27,099 nucleotides of DNA from ZC4RG30 sp965652645 (lineage in GTDB: Bacteria > Pseudomonadota > Gammaproteobacteria > Steroidobacterales > Steroidobacteraceae): positions 1-27,099 of the forward strand of contig CBFGXE010000041.1 of assembly GCA_965652645.1 (NCBI GenBank). The letters are read 5' to 3'. Both the position numbers and the translations under genes were made by a program. A model generated the notes under the pieces. The model did not search any database, was not told the origin of the DNA, and saw only the letters and a list, made by a program, of their open reading frames with translations. This document shows, in pieces, positions 7,755-16,007 of this stretch. Position 1 is the stretch's first letter; each line of letters begins with the position of its first letter.

Positions 7755-7828
7755 GGCGCGGACTCTAACCCATCATTCCGGGGCGCGATAACCTAGAATC
7801 CGCAGCATCAGAGCGGGGCGGGCGAGGC

Positions 7829-10261
7829 ATGACCGTGAAGGCAGCAGGGGTATGGACAGCGCTCGCGGGCATGCTGGCGGGCAGTGCCGCGCTCCCCGCC
7901 GCGCCACATGGCGGCAACGAACCCTGGGCGCTGCTCGACCAGTACTGCGTCGACTGCCACAACACCACCGACTGGGCGGGCGAACTCGCGCTCGACATCC
8001 TGGAGCGTTCCGCATCCTCCGTGCCCGCGGAAGCCGAGACCTGGGAGAAGGTGATCCGCCGCATGCGTGGCAGCCTGATGCCGCCGCCGGGGCAGCCGCG
8101 TCCGGCCGCCGCCGAGTCCGCCGCCTTCGTGCAATGGCTGGAAGGGCGCATCGACGAGGCCGCGCTGAAGCACGTGGAGCCGGGCCATGTGCCGCTGCAC
8201 CGCCTGAACCGCCGCGAATACACCAACGCCGTGCGCGAGCTGTTCGACCTGGAATTCGATCCCACCTCGCTGCTGCCCCAGGATGACCTCTCAGACGGCT
8301 TCGACAACGTGGCCAAGGTGCTGCAGGTCTCGCCCACCTTCCTCGACCAGTACCTGGCCGCCGCGCGCAGCGTGGCGCTGCAGGCGGTGGGCAACCCGGA
8401 CCAGCGTCCGGTGGGCACGCCCTACAACAACCCGGTGCCAGGTCCGCAGCACAACCACGTGGATGGCCTGCCGTTCGGCACGCGTGGCGGCTTTGCCGTG
8501 GACCACATCTTCCCCGCCGATGGCGAGTACGAACTCAACATCAACAACATGGCGCGCGCGCTGTGGGTGGAGGGCATGGAGTTCGAGAACACACTGGTGG
8601 CGCTGGTCGACGGCGTGAAGATCTACGAGACGCGCCTGGGCGGCGAGACCGACCAGAAGGCCATCGACCAGAAGGGCGATGCACCGGTGGATGCCATCAA
8701 TGCGCGGCTGAAGAACATCCGCTTCCACGCCAGGGCGGGACAGCATCGCGTGGTGGTGACCTTCCGGGCACGCAGTTATGCGGAGTCGGATGCGCGCCTG
8801 GCCTCGCTGATCCCCGGTGGCGGCGAGGAGCGGGTGCTGAAGGTGAACTCCTTCGAGATCCGCGGGCCATTCACCACCGCTGGCGTGAGCGATACGCCCA
8901 GCCGGCAGCGCATCTTCACCTGTTATCCGAAGTCGGTGGCCGAGGAGCAGGGCTGCGCGGAGCAGATTGCCGCCAACATTGCGCGCCGCGCTTTCCGTCG
9001 TCCCCTGCGCGAGGGCGAGGTGGAGCACCTGATGCAGGCCTTCCACTCCACCCGCAAGGACACCAGCTTCGACCAGGGCGTGCGGGGGCTGGTCACGCGC
9101 ATTCTCGCCAGCCCCGACTTCCTCTATCGCGTGGAGGAGCCGCCGCCGGGCGCGAAGCCGGGGGATGTGTTCGCCATCAGCGACCTGGCGCTGGCCTCGC
9201 GCCTGTCGTTCTTCCTGTGGAGCAGCCTGCCGGACGACGAGCTGCTGCGCGTGGCGGCGGAGGGCCGGCTTTCACAGGATGCGGAGCTCGAGCGCCAGGT
9301 GCGGCGCATGCTGGCCGATCCCAGGGCTGCTTCTCTGGCGCGGGACTTCGCCTTCCAGTGGCTGGGCCTGGGCAAGCTCGCGGACATCGAGCCGGACCCG
9401 AACGTGTTCCCCTACGCCGCCGCCCAGCGCGACATCACCGGCGACCTGCGCGAGGACCTGCGCGAGGAGATCCGCCTGTTCGTCGACGACGTGTTCCGCA
9501 ACGACCGCAGCGTGCTCGACCTGATGCAGGGGGACTACACCTGGCTCAACGAGCGGCTGGGCGTGCATTACGGCATCCGCGACGTGAAGGGCTCGCACTA
9601 CCGGCGCGTGAAGCTCACCGACCCGAACCGCTTCGGCCTGCTGGGCAAGGCGGGCGTGCTGATGGTGTCCTCCTATCCCAACCGCACCGCGCCCGTGCTG
9701 CGCGGCGCGTGGATCCTCGACACCATCACCGGCACGCCGCCCACGCCGCCGCCGCCGGGCGTGGAGGCGCTGAAGGAGCCGGCGGCCGGCGACAAGGTGC
9801 TGTCGATGCGCGAGCAGATGGCCGCGCACAGCACGCAGAAGAACTGCCATTCCTGCCACGGCGTGCTCGACCCGCTGGGCCTGGCGCTGGAGAACTTCGA
9901 CGGCGTGGGCCGCTGGCGCGAGAAGGACCGGCTGGCCGGCACGCGCATCGACGCCTCCGGCGTGCTGCCCGACGGCACGCCCGTCAACAGCCCGGTGGAC
10001 CTGCGCAAGGCGCTGATGCGCAATCCCGACCAGTTCGTGCAGACGCTGGTCACCAAGCTGATGACCTATGGCACCGGCCGGCCGATGGAGTGGCATGACA
10101 TGCCCACCATCCGCGCCATCGTGGCGCAGGCGAAGCAGGACGACTACCACTTCGCCGCGCTGCTCACCGCCATCGTGAAGAGCGCCCCGTTCCGCATGCA
10201 GCAGGTTCCCGTCGACGGGCAGCAGCCGGCGATGCGGACTGCCGCCACAGTTTCCCAGTAG
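7829..10261 (+). CDS. DUF1592-domain c-type cytochrome (planctomycete-type PSCyt family)
   Basis: An 810-residue exported protein with a signal peptide in the first 25 residues. A heme c motif CVDCH (Cys40, Cys43, His44) starts the mature part. The order of domains resembles the DUF1587 (LHRLNRREYTNAVRELF), carbohydrate-binding-like beta region, DUF1595, DUF1592 (LASRLSFFLWSSLPDDELL), DUF1588 and DUF1585 array first noted in Planctomycetes. A second CxxCH motif, CHSCHG (Cys673, Cys676, His677), lies in the DUF1588 part, followed by DPLGLALENFDGVGRWR. Two hemes suggest periplasmic electron transfer; the catalysed reaction is not known. It is the first gene of a three-gene operon, with 12 bases to the chosen start of the DUF1552 gene. 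Confidence 0.9.
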   Translation: MTVKAAGVWTALAGMLAGSAALPAAPHGGNEPWALLDQYCVDCHNTTDWAGELALDILERSASSVPAEAETWEKVIRRMRGSLMPPPGQPRPAAAESAAFVQWLEGRIDEAALKHVEPGHVPLHRLNRREYTNAVRELFDLEFDPTSLLPQDDLSDGFDNVAKVLQVSPTFLDQYLAAARSVALQAVGNPDQRPVGTPYNNPVPGPQHNHVDGLPFGTRGGFAVDHIFPADGEYELNINNMARALWVEGMEFENTLVALVDGVKIYETRLGGETDQKAIDQKGDAPVDAINARLKNIRFHARAGQHRVVVTFRARSYAESDARLASLIPGGGEERVLKVNSFEIRGPFTTAGVSDTPSRQRIFTCYPKSVAEEQGCAEQIAANIARRAFRRPLREGEVEHLMQAFHSTRKDTSFDQGVRGLVTRILASPDFLYRVEEPPPGAKPGDVFAISDLALASRLSFFLWSSLPDDELLRVAAEGRLSQDAELERQVRRMLADPRAASLARDFAFQWLGLGKLADIEPDPNVFPYAAAQRDITGDLREDLREEIRLFVDDVFRNDRSVLDLMQGDYTWLNERLGVHYGIRDVKGSHYRRVKLTDPNRFGLLGKAGVLMVSSYPNRTAPVLRGAWILDTITGTPPTPPPPGVEALKEPAAGDKVLSMREQMAAHSTQKNCHSCHGVLDPLGLALENFDGVGRWREKDRLAGTRIDASGVLPDGTPVNSPVDLRKALMRNPDQFVQTLVTKLMTYGTGRPMEWHDMPTIRAIVAQAKQDDYHFAALLTAIVKSAPFRMQQVPVDGQQPAMRTAATVSQ

Positions 10262-10273
10262 AGGATGACCGCC

Positions 10274-11584
10274 ATGTTCATCACCAAGAAATACCTGGAT
10301 CGCCGCACCGTGTTGCGGGGTGTCGGGGCGTCGGTGGCGCTGCCGCTGCTGGATGCCATGGTGCCCGCCGCCACCGCGCTGGCGCAGACGGCGGCCGCGC
10401 CGCGCATCCGCATGGGCTTCGTGTATTTCCCCCACGGGGCGGTGATGCAGCACTGGTCGCCGGCGAAGACCGGCACCGGTTTCGAGATGACGCGCATCCT
10501 CGAGCCGGCGGCCAAGCATCGCCAGTCGATGACCATCGTCAGCGGCCTGCGCAACAAGGGCGGCGAGAGCAACACGCCGCACGCCATCATCGCCGGCACC
10601 TGGCTGGGCTGCGTGAAGCCGGCCGTGAGCCATGATCCGAAGGCCGGCACCACGGTGGACCAGATGGCCGCCAGGGTGCTGAGTGCCGACACGGCATTCC
10701 CCTCGCTGGAGCTGTCTACCGAGGGCGGGGCGGTGTGCGACCCGGCCTATGGCTGCAGCTATGGCCACACGGTGGCGTTCCGTTCGCCCACCCAGCCGCT
10801 GCCCATGGAGTTCAACCCGCGCAAGATCTTCTACCGGCTGTTCGGCCAGGGAGATACGGCGGATGAGCGCGCCCGCATCACGGTGGAGAACAGCAGCATC
10901 CTGGATGCCGTGACCGAGGATGCGCGCCGGCTCGAGGCGCGGCTGGGCGCGCGCGACAAGGCGGCGCTGGCCGACTACCTGGACTCGGTGCGCGAGATCG
11001 AGCGCCGCATCCAGAAGATCCAGACCGAGGGCATGGGTGGCGTGGAGCTGCCGGACGCGCCCGCCGGCGTGCCGGCCTCGTTCGAGGAACACCTGAAGTT
11101 GCAGTTCGACCAGATCGCGCTGGCCTGGCAGGCCAACCTCACGCGGGTGTCCACGTTCATGATGGCGCGCGAGGTGAGCATGCGCACCTATCCGAACCTC
11201 GACATTCCGGATGCCTTCCACCCGCTCTCCCACCACCAGGAGAACGCGCAGAAGATCGACAAGCTGGTGAAGGTGCAGAACTTCCACACCAGGGTGTTCA
11301 CCGGCTTCCTCGACCGGCTGGCGGCCACGCCCGACGGCGAGAATTCGCTGCTGCACAACTCCATCGTGCTGTTCGGCAGCAACATGTCCAACAGCGACAA
11401 GCACAACAACGATCCGCTGCCCTCGGCGGTGTTCGGCCATGCGGGCGGCAGCATCAAGGGCGGGCAGCACCTGAGGTACCCGCAGAACACCCCGCATGCC
11501 AACCTGCTGCTCACGCTGCTGCACCGGGCCGGCGTGCCGGTGGAGCAGGTGGGCGACAGCACGGGCACGTTCGCGGAGATCTGA
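10274..11584 (+). CDS. DUF1552 Tat-exported protein
   Basis: A 436-residue protein. The ATG at 10274 is preferred to that at 10265 because AGAGGA (10260-10265) is then 8 bases upstream. The N-terminus is a twin-arginine signal (YLDRRTVLRGVGASVALPLLDAM). The rest is DUF1552, a family related to sulfatase-like DUF1501 proteins, with FVYFPHGAVMQHW, MTIVSGLRNKGG and the near C-terminal VLFGSNMSNSDKHNNDPLP. DUF1552 genes are nearly always beside DUF1592 genes, so the two are likely partners in the periplasm. The stop TGA overlaps the ATG of the ankyrin gene by one base, which indicates translational coupling. Confidence 0.9.
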   Translation: MFITKKYLDRRTVLRGVGASVALPLLDAMVPAATALAQTAAAPRIRMGFVYFPHGAVMQHWSPAKTGTGFEMTRILEPAAKHRQSMTIVSGLRNKGGESNTPHAIIAGTWLGCVKPAVSHDPKAGTTVDQMAARVLSADTAFPSLELSTEGGAVCDPAYGCSYGHTVAFRSPTQPLPMEFNPRKIFYRLFGQGDTADERARITVENSSILDAVTEDARRLEARLGARDKAALADYLDSVREIERRIQKIQTEGMGGVELPDAPAGVPASFEEHLKLQFDQIALAWQANLTRVSTFMMAREVSMRTYPNLDIPDAFHPLSHHQENAQKIDKLVKVQNFHTRVFTGFLDRLAATPDGENSLLHNSIVLFGSNMSNSDKHNNDPLPSAVFGHAGGSIKGGQHLRYPQNTPHANLLLTLLHRAGVPVEQVGDSTGTFAEI

Positions 11585-13227
11585 TGAAGGCACTGCGCAT
11601 GTTGCTGGCGGCGCTGCTGCTGGCGCCGGCCATCGCCCTCGCATCCGCGCGGGAGGAGACCAACCGCCAGCTGTTCGAGGCGCTGCGCGCGCAGGACCCG
11701 GAGACGGCGCTGTATGCGCTGCAGTCCGGCGCCGATGCCATGGCGCGCGAGCCGGACGGCACCACGCCGCTGCATTACGCCGCGCACTACGGCGACGTGC
11801 GCCTGGTGACGGCACTGCTGAAGGCCAAGGCCGATCCCGATGCCGGGAACGAATTCGGCTCAAAGCCCCTGGCCGAGGCGGCCGCCAGCGGCAATGCCGA
11901 GGTGATCCGCCTGCTGCTGAAAGCTGGCGCCGAGGTGGAGGCCGCCAATCCCGAAGGCCAGACTGCCTTGATGGTGGTGGCGCGCTCGGGCCGCGTCGAG
12001 GCGGCGAAGTTGCTGCTGAAGGCCGGCGCCGACGTGAATGCGCGCGAGAAGTGGGCTGACCAGACCGCGCTGATGTGGGCCTCGGCGCGGGGCCATCCGG
12101 AAATGATCCGCCTGCTGGTGAAGCACGGCGCCAAGGTGGATGCGCGCGGCGCCACGCGCGAGTGGGCACGGCGCATCACCTCCGAGCCGCGCCCCAAGGG
12201 CATGAACCGCGGCGGCTTCACGCCGCTGCTCTATGCCGCCCGCGAGGGCTGCATCGAATGCGCGCGCGAGCTGCTGAAGGCCGGCGCGGACATCGACCTG
12301 CCGGATCCGGACCAGAGCACGCCGCTGCTGGTGGCGCTGATGAACCTGCACTTCGACTTCGCGCTGTTCCTGATCGAGAACGGCGCGGACGTGGACCGCT
12401 GGGACCTCTATGGCCAGACGCCGCTGTACGTGGCCATCGACATGAACACCCTGCCCAAGGGCGGCCGGCCGGACCTGCCCAGCGAGGACTTCACCACCGG
12501 GCTGCAGGTGGCCGAGGCGCTGCTGGCCAAGGGCGCCAATCCCAACATCCCGCTGAAGCTCAGGCCGCCGTACCGCAACTACATCTTCGACCGCGGCGGT
12601 GACCAGGTGCTTTCAACCGGGGCCACGCCGCTGCTGCGCGCGGCCAAGGGTGGGGACGTGGCGGCCGTGAAGCTGTTGCTGGAACACGGGGCGGACTTCA
12701 GGTTCCCCACCGAGTCGGGCGTCACGCCGCTGATGGTTGCCGCGGGCAATGGCCATGGCGCCAATCCCACCCGCGGGCGTTACAAGACCGATGCGGAAGC
12801 GGCCGAGTGCGTACGGCTGCTGATCGCCGCTGGCGCCGACGTGAACGAGGCCACGCGCACGCGCCTGTCGCCGCTGCACAGCGCGGCGGGCAAGGGCTGG
12901 AACGAGACGATCAAGGTGCTGGCGGCCGCGGGCGCGGACCTGGAGATGACCGACAGCAGCGGGCTGCGTCCCATCGACCATGCCGCCGGGCGCAGCGCGC
13001 GCGGGTTCCTGGAGCCGGAGACCGAGGCGAAGAAGGAAACCATGCAGGTCCTGCGCGACCTGATCTTCGCAAGGACGGGACGCGAGCCGCTGGAGTACAC
13101 GCCGCCGCCGCCGGGCCAGGGTAGCGCGGGTGGTGGCCGGCGCGGAGGGCCCCCGGGTGCTGGTGGTCCGGCCGGCGGTCCGCCGGGAGCGCCTCCTGCG
13201 GGTGGCCCGGCCCCGGCGGGGCGTTGA
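11584..13227 (+). CDS. exported ankyrin-repeat protein with Gly/Pro-rich tail
   Basis: A 547-residue protein with a signal peptide (MKALRMLLAALLLAPAIALASA). From residue 25 to about 485 there are roughly ten ankyrin repeats, recognised by TPLHYAA, KPLAEAAASGN, TALMVVARSGR, TALMWASARGH, TPLLYAAREG, TPLLVALMN, TPLYVAID, TPLLRAAKGG, TPLMVAAGNGH and SPLHSAAGKG, most with LLL-x-AGAD helices. Two insertions break the array (about residues 190-205 and 285-345). The last 45 residues are PPPPGQ and GGPPG low complexity. Ankyrin stacks bind proteins; since it is exported and coupled to the DUF1592/DUF1552 genes, it may scaffold them. That role is inference. Confidence 0.92.
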   Translation: MKALRMLLAALLLAPAIALASAREETNRQLFEALRAQDPETALYALQSGADAMAREPDGTTPLHYAAHYGDVRLVTALLKAKADPDAGNEFGSKPLAEAAASGNAEVIRLLLKAGAEVEAANPEGQTALMVVARSGRVEAAKLLLKAGADVNAREKWADQTALMWASARGHPEMIRLLVKHGAKVDARGATREWARRITSEPRPKGMNRGGFTPLLYAAREGCIECARELLKAGADIDLPDPDQSTPLLVALMNLHFDFALFLIENGADVDRWDLYGQTPLYVAIDMNTLPKGGRPDLPSEDFTTGLQVAEALLAKGANPNIPLKLRPPYRNYIFDRGGDQVLSTGATPLLRAAKGGDVAAVKLLLEHGADFRFPTESGVTPLMVAAGNGHGANPTRGRYKTDAEAAECVRLLIAAGADVNEATRTRLSPLHSAAGKGWNETIKVLAAAGADLEMTDSSGLRPIDHAAGRSARGFLEPETEAKKETMQVLRDLIFARTGREPLEYTPPPPGQGSAGGGRRGGPPGAGGPAGGPPGAPPAGGPAPAGR

Positions 13228-13268
13228 AGAATCTGACTTTGACGGTAGGAAGGCGGGCGGCTTCCGAT

Positions 13269-13274
13269 TAGAAT
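13269..13274 (+). promoter_or_regulatory. -10 element of the tRNA-Glu promoter (candidate)
   Basis: TAGAAT lies 17 bases before the tRNA and is followed by a GC-only stretch (GCCGCCCCC after one base), the discriminator type typical of stringently controlled stable-RNA promoters. I see no convincing -35 at 17-base spacing, so this is a partial call. Confidence 0.4.
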
Positions 13275-13291
13275 GCCGCCCCCTCCAGCAC

Positions 13292-13367
13292 GTCCCCATC
13301 GTCTAGAGGCCTAGGACATCGCCCTTTCACGGCGGTAACCGGGGTTCGAATCCCCGTGGGGACGCCA
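13292..13367 (+). tRNA. tRNA-Glu (anticodon UUC)
   Basis: A complete 76-base cloverleaf. The acceptor stem is GTCCCCA (13292-13298) with TGGGGAC (13357-13363), then discriminator G and an encoded CCA (13365-13367). The anticodon stem TCGCC/GGCGG encloses loop CTTTCAC with anticodon TTC at 13326-13328. The T arm is CCGGG-GTTCGAAT-CCCCG in form. The 3' half overlaps the antisense hydrolase frame. Confidence 0.97.
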
Positions 13368-14159
13368 TCGCGTTCTGGCTGCTCCATCGCGGATTGCACC
13401 GGCCAGGCTGGCAGGATCCTCCAGTGGTGCGATATGTCCCACGCCCGGGACCACCGAGAAGGTGACCTGGCGCAGCACCTTTCCGAAGGCCGCGCGAAGC
13501 GACGCCTCTGGTTCGACCCTGTCATCGGTGCCCGCGATGATGTGCACCGGGACTGCGATGCGGGATGCTTCCACGCTGATGTCGGTGGTCATTCCCCGCA
13601 AGGGCCATTCCTCCCTGGCAGCTTCAGAGCCGCCAAGCGTGTCCTCGATCACCTGCTCGCGCACCGCATCGCTGAGGGCATGGGGAGTCAGTGCGCCGAG
13701 CACGAAGTCTGTGATGGCCTGGCGGGACTGATACAGGCCGACGTAGCCCCTGCGAACTTCCTCGGGCACGTTCATGGGAGTCGGTGGTGCCGGTGCGAAC
13801 AGGACAAGCCCCTTCAATCCGTCAGGCTGTGCTGCCGCGACCAGTTGCGCGACCTTGCCACCCATCGAATGGCCGACGACCAGGAAATCCTCCAGGCCCA
13901 GCTTGCGGATGACGGCGATCACATCGGCCGCAAGCGTGGCCAGTGAGTGGTCCGTGGCGTTCCGGGTTGAGCTGCCCCAGCCGCGAAAATCAATCGCCAC
14001 GCAGCGGTGCTCACCGCTGAGCTGGCGGATCACCGGCAGCCAGGTGCGGCTGGAGCCACCCCAGTAGTGCAGGAATACCAGCGCGGGCGAGCCGCTGCCG
14101 GTATCGATCACATTCAGGTCAACGCCGTTCACTTGCAGCATGGTTTGCAGGTCAGACAT
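13311..14159 (-). CDS. alpha/beta hydrolase whose C-terminus runs into antisense tRNA-Glu
   Basis: A 282-residue cytoplasmic alpha/beta hydrolase. The nucleophile elbow is GHSMGG (Ser98), the acid is in GTDDRV (Asp212 or Asp213) and the base is His242 in GVGHIAPLEDP. The oxyanion region is FLHYWGGSSRTW (29-40). Residues 265-282 (WRPHGDSNPGYRRERAMS) are pure antisense of the tRNA gene, and the TAG stop lies inside it. The normal end, a final helix shortly after His242, is nearly complete, so the catalytic fold is probably intact. The gene is second in an operon with the DJ-1/PfpI gene, 9 bases downstream, with TGAGG before the ATG. It resembles general haloalkane/aryl esterase-like hydrolases; substrate unknown. 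Confidence 0.88.
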   Translation of the reverse strand: MSDLQTMLQVNGVDLNVIDTGSGSPALVFLHYWGGSSRTWLPVIRQLSGEHRCVAIDFRGWGSSTRNATDHSLATLAADVIAVIRKLGLEDFLVVGHSMGGKVAQLVAAAQPDGLKGLVLFAPAPPTPMNVPEEVRRGYVGLYQSRQAITDFVLGALTPHALSDAVREQVIEDTLGGSEAAREEWPLRGMTTDISVEASRIAVPVHIIAGTDDRVEPEASLRAAFGKVLRQVTFSVVPGVGHIAPLEDPASLAGAIRDGAARTRWRPHGDSNPGYRRERAMS

Positions 14160-14168
14160 GGCGGCGCC

Positions 14169-14918
14169 TCAGGTCGTGGCCACTTCAAGGGCGACGGAAG
14201 CCAGCCTGGCCTTCCTGTATGCCGTGGCCAGGGCAATGCCCGGCGGGATCAGGTGGGCCATCATCGCCTCGACGCTGGCGACGACTTCCGGCTTTGCGGT
14301 TCGCGGATGGCCGGAGTTGAACGGAGGTTGCGGGTCATACTCCAGCGCCAGCTGCGTGACCTCCGCGGCCCGCACGCCGTTGATTTCGGCAATCACCCTG
14401 AGCCCGAAGTCGACTCCGGCCGTGACGCCACCCCCGGTGATCCGGTTGCGGTCGATGCAGACCCGCTCGTGGCCGGGAATCGCGCCCAGCGCTTCGAGGG
14501 GCTTGTAGAAGCCCCAGTGTGTGGCCGCGCGATATCCATCCAGCAGGCCCGCCATCCCGAGGATGGCCGAGCCCGTGCACACCGAGGTGATGTAACGGGC
14601 GGTCTTGCCGGCATGCGCGAGGAATTCGATGATTTCCCGGTCCTGCATGGCATCCACGGTGCCGAAACCGCCGGGCACGAACAGCACGTCGAGGTTTTCC
14701 GGGGCATCGGCAAACGTCCTGGTCGGGTTCACCGATACACCCATGTCGGTGGGCACGGCATCCATGGTCTTCCACAGCAGGTGCGTGGTGCCATTGAGGC
14801 CGAATGCGGTCTGCGGACCGGCCAGGTCGAGCAGCGTGAAACCCGGATACAGCACCATCCCGATGGAAAGCGGCTTGCAACCCGTGAGCGAAAGCCCGGT
14901 GGACTTCTTGTCTGTCAT
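14169..14918 (-). CDS. DJ-1/PfpI family protein, isonitrile hydratase-like
   Basis: A 249-residue protein with CGGAGA just upstream of the ATG. It has the DJ-1/PfpI fold with nucleophile Cys114 in SVCTGSAIL, Asp31 in LLDLAGP and THW at 133-135. This layout matches the isonitrile hydratase InhA group, which hydrates isonitriles to N-substituted formamides with a catalytic Cys and a nearby Asp. Other PfpI proteins act as chaperones, glyoxalases or amidases, so the reaction is a best guess. It is the first gene of a two-gene operon with the hydrolase and is divergent from a GlxA-type regulator of related fold. An N-terminal extension of about 15 residues precedes the first strand. Confidence 0.85.
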   Translation of the reverse strand: MTDKKSTGLSLTGCKPLSIGMVLYPGFTLLDLAGPQTAFGLNGTTHLLWKTMDAVPTDMGVSVNPTRTFADAPENLDVLFVPGGFGTVDAMQDREIIEFLAHAGKTARYITSVCTGSAILGMAGLLDGYRAATHWGFYKPLEALGAIPGHERVCIDRNRITGGGVTAGVDFGLRVIAEINGVRAAEVTQLALEYDPQPPFNSGHPRTAKPEVVASVEAMMAHLIPPGIALATAYRKARLASVALEVATT

Positions 14919-14974
14919 GGCGGTCTCCGTTGTGAGGAGACATCACGGTAGGATTCCGCCCGCCGCGCAGTGAG

Positions 14975-15009
14975 TGGCAGGAATGACAAAGATCGATGAT
15001 AAACTGCCA
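14975..15009. promoter_or_regulatory. inverted TGGCAG/CTGCCA pair in the divergent promoter region
   Basis: TGGCAG (14975-14980) and its complement CTGCCA (15004-15009) are 23 bases apart in the 124-base gap between the DJ-1 gene and the GlxA-type regulator. AraC-family proteins often bind spaced half-sites of this kind; the match is short and could be chance. Confidence 0.35.
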
Positions 15010-15042
15010 ACTTCCCTACGTCGTGACCGGGGAGGTCCATCC

Positions 15043-16005
15043 ATGCACAAGGTTGCAATAGTCGTCCTGGATGGTTTCATTCCCCTCGACGTGGGAATTC
15101 CCTGCGACGTGTTTGGAGGCTTCGGACTCGCAAGCCAGCCGCGTCTCTATCGCGTGCAGGTTTGCGGCGCCAGGCGCGTGGTTCGCTCTGGCGCATACGA
15201 TATCCGCACGCAATTCGGGCTCGAGGCCGTCGTTGATGCCCACACTGTGGTTGTGCCCGGTATCATGGACATCGATCGACCCGTTCCTTCACCGGTCATC
15301 GCGGCACTGAGGGCGGCCTGGGACCGTGGCGCGCGCATCACTTCGATCTGCTCCGGTGCATTCGTGCTTGCGGCTGCCGGTTTGCTGGACGGTCGGCGCG
15401 CCACCACACACTGGCGGGGGGCGCCCGAGCTGGCGCGGCGTTTCCCGGCCATCACTGTCGAACCCGACGTCCTGTTCGTGGATGAGGGCCGCATTGTGAC
15501 TTCCGCCGGGGCTTCGGCTGGCCTCGACATGTGCCTGCACCTGGTGCGCCGGGACTACGGCCAGGCCGCGGCGGCGCAGACCGCGCGCATGGCCGTGGCC
15601 CCGCTGAACCGGGACGGTGGCCAGGCACAGTTCATCCGGCATGAAGCGCCCCGCACGAACGATTGCCTCGCGCCGCTCCTGGAATGGATGAGTGCCAACC
15701 TGGACAAGGAAATCGATGTGAATGCCCTGGCGCGGCGTGCGCGGATGAGCCCGCGCACTTTTGCCAGGCGTTTCCGGGAGCAGACGGGCACTACGCCCTT
15801 GCAGTGGCTGCTGACCGCCCGGGTGAAGCGGGCGCAGGAGTTGCTTGAGACCACGCGCAGGTCGATCGATGAAATCGCGCTTCGGTCCGGCTTCGAATCG
15901 CCCGTTACCTTCCGCGAAAGGTTTCGCAGGACCGTGGGGCTGAGCCCGCGCGCGTACCGGCTGCGCTTCAATGCACCGGCATCCGGCCGCGCAGCCCGGG
16001 CCTGA
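15043..16005 (+). CDS. GlxA family transcriptional regulator (DJ-1-like domain + AraC HTH)
   Basis: A 320-residue regulator. The ATG at 15043 has GGGGAGG 7 bases upstream, so it is preferred to the upstream start at 14974. Residues 1-190 form a class I glutamine-amidotransferase/DJ-1-like sensor domain with Cys103 in SICSGAFVLAAAGLLDG and THW at 122-124. Residues about 215-312 are an AraC-type double HTH (VNALARRARMSPRTFARRF and IDEIALRSGFESPVTFRERF). GlxA-type activators control catabolic genes for amines, betaine and similar compounds. Here the obvious target is the divergent DJ-1/hydrolase operon. Its stop and that of copD are 2 bases apart inside the palindrome CCTGACGTCAGG (16001-16012). 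Confidence 0.92.
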   Translation: MHKVAIVVLDGFIPLDVGIPCDVFGGFGLASQPRLYRVQVCGARRVVRSGAYDIRTQFGLEAVVDAHTVVVPGIMDIDRPVPSPVIAALRAAWDRGARITSICSGAFVLAAAGLLDGRRATTHWRGAPELARRFPAITVEPDVLFVDEGRIVTSAGASAGLDMCLHLVRRDYGQAAAAQTARMAVAPLNRDGGQAQFIRHEAPRTNDCLAPLLEWMSANLDKEIDVNALARRARMSPRTFARRFREQTGTTPLQWLLTARVKRAQELLETTRRSIDEIALRSGFESPVTFRERFRRTVGLSPRAYRLRFNAPASGRAARA

Positions 16006-16007
16006 CG

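Noticed and set aside
9272..12169. 965-codon minus-strand open frame across the DUF1592/DUF1552 genes
   Set aside because: It is antisense to genes with clear domains, and its composition is Arg/His/Gln-rich as expected from the complement of GC-rich codons. No domain or signal peptide is visible.
13228..13291. Terminator between the ankyrin gene and tRNA-Glu
   Set aside because: I found no stem with a T-run in these 64 bases, so read-through from the operon into the tRNA cannot be excluded.
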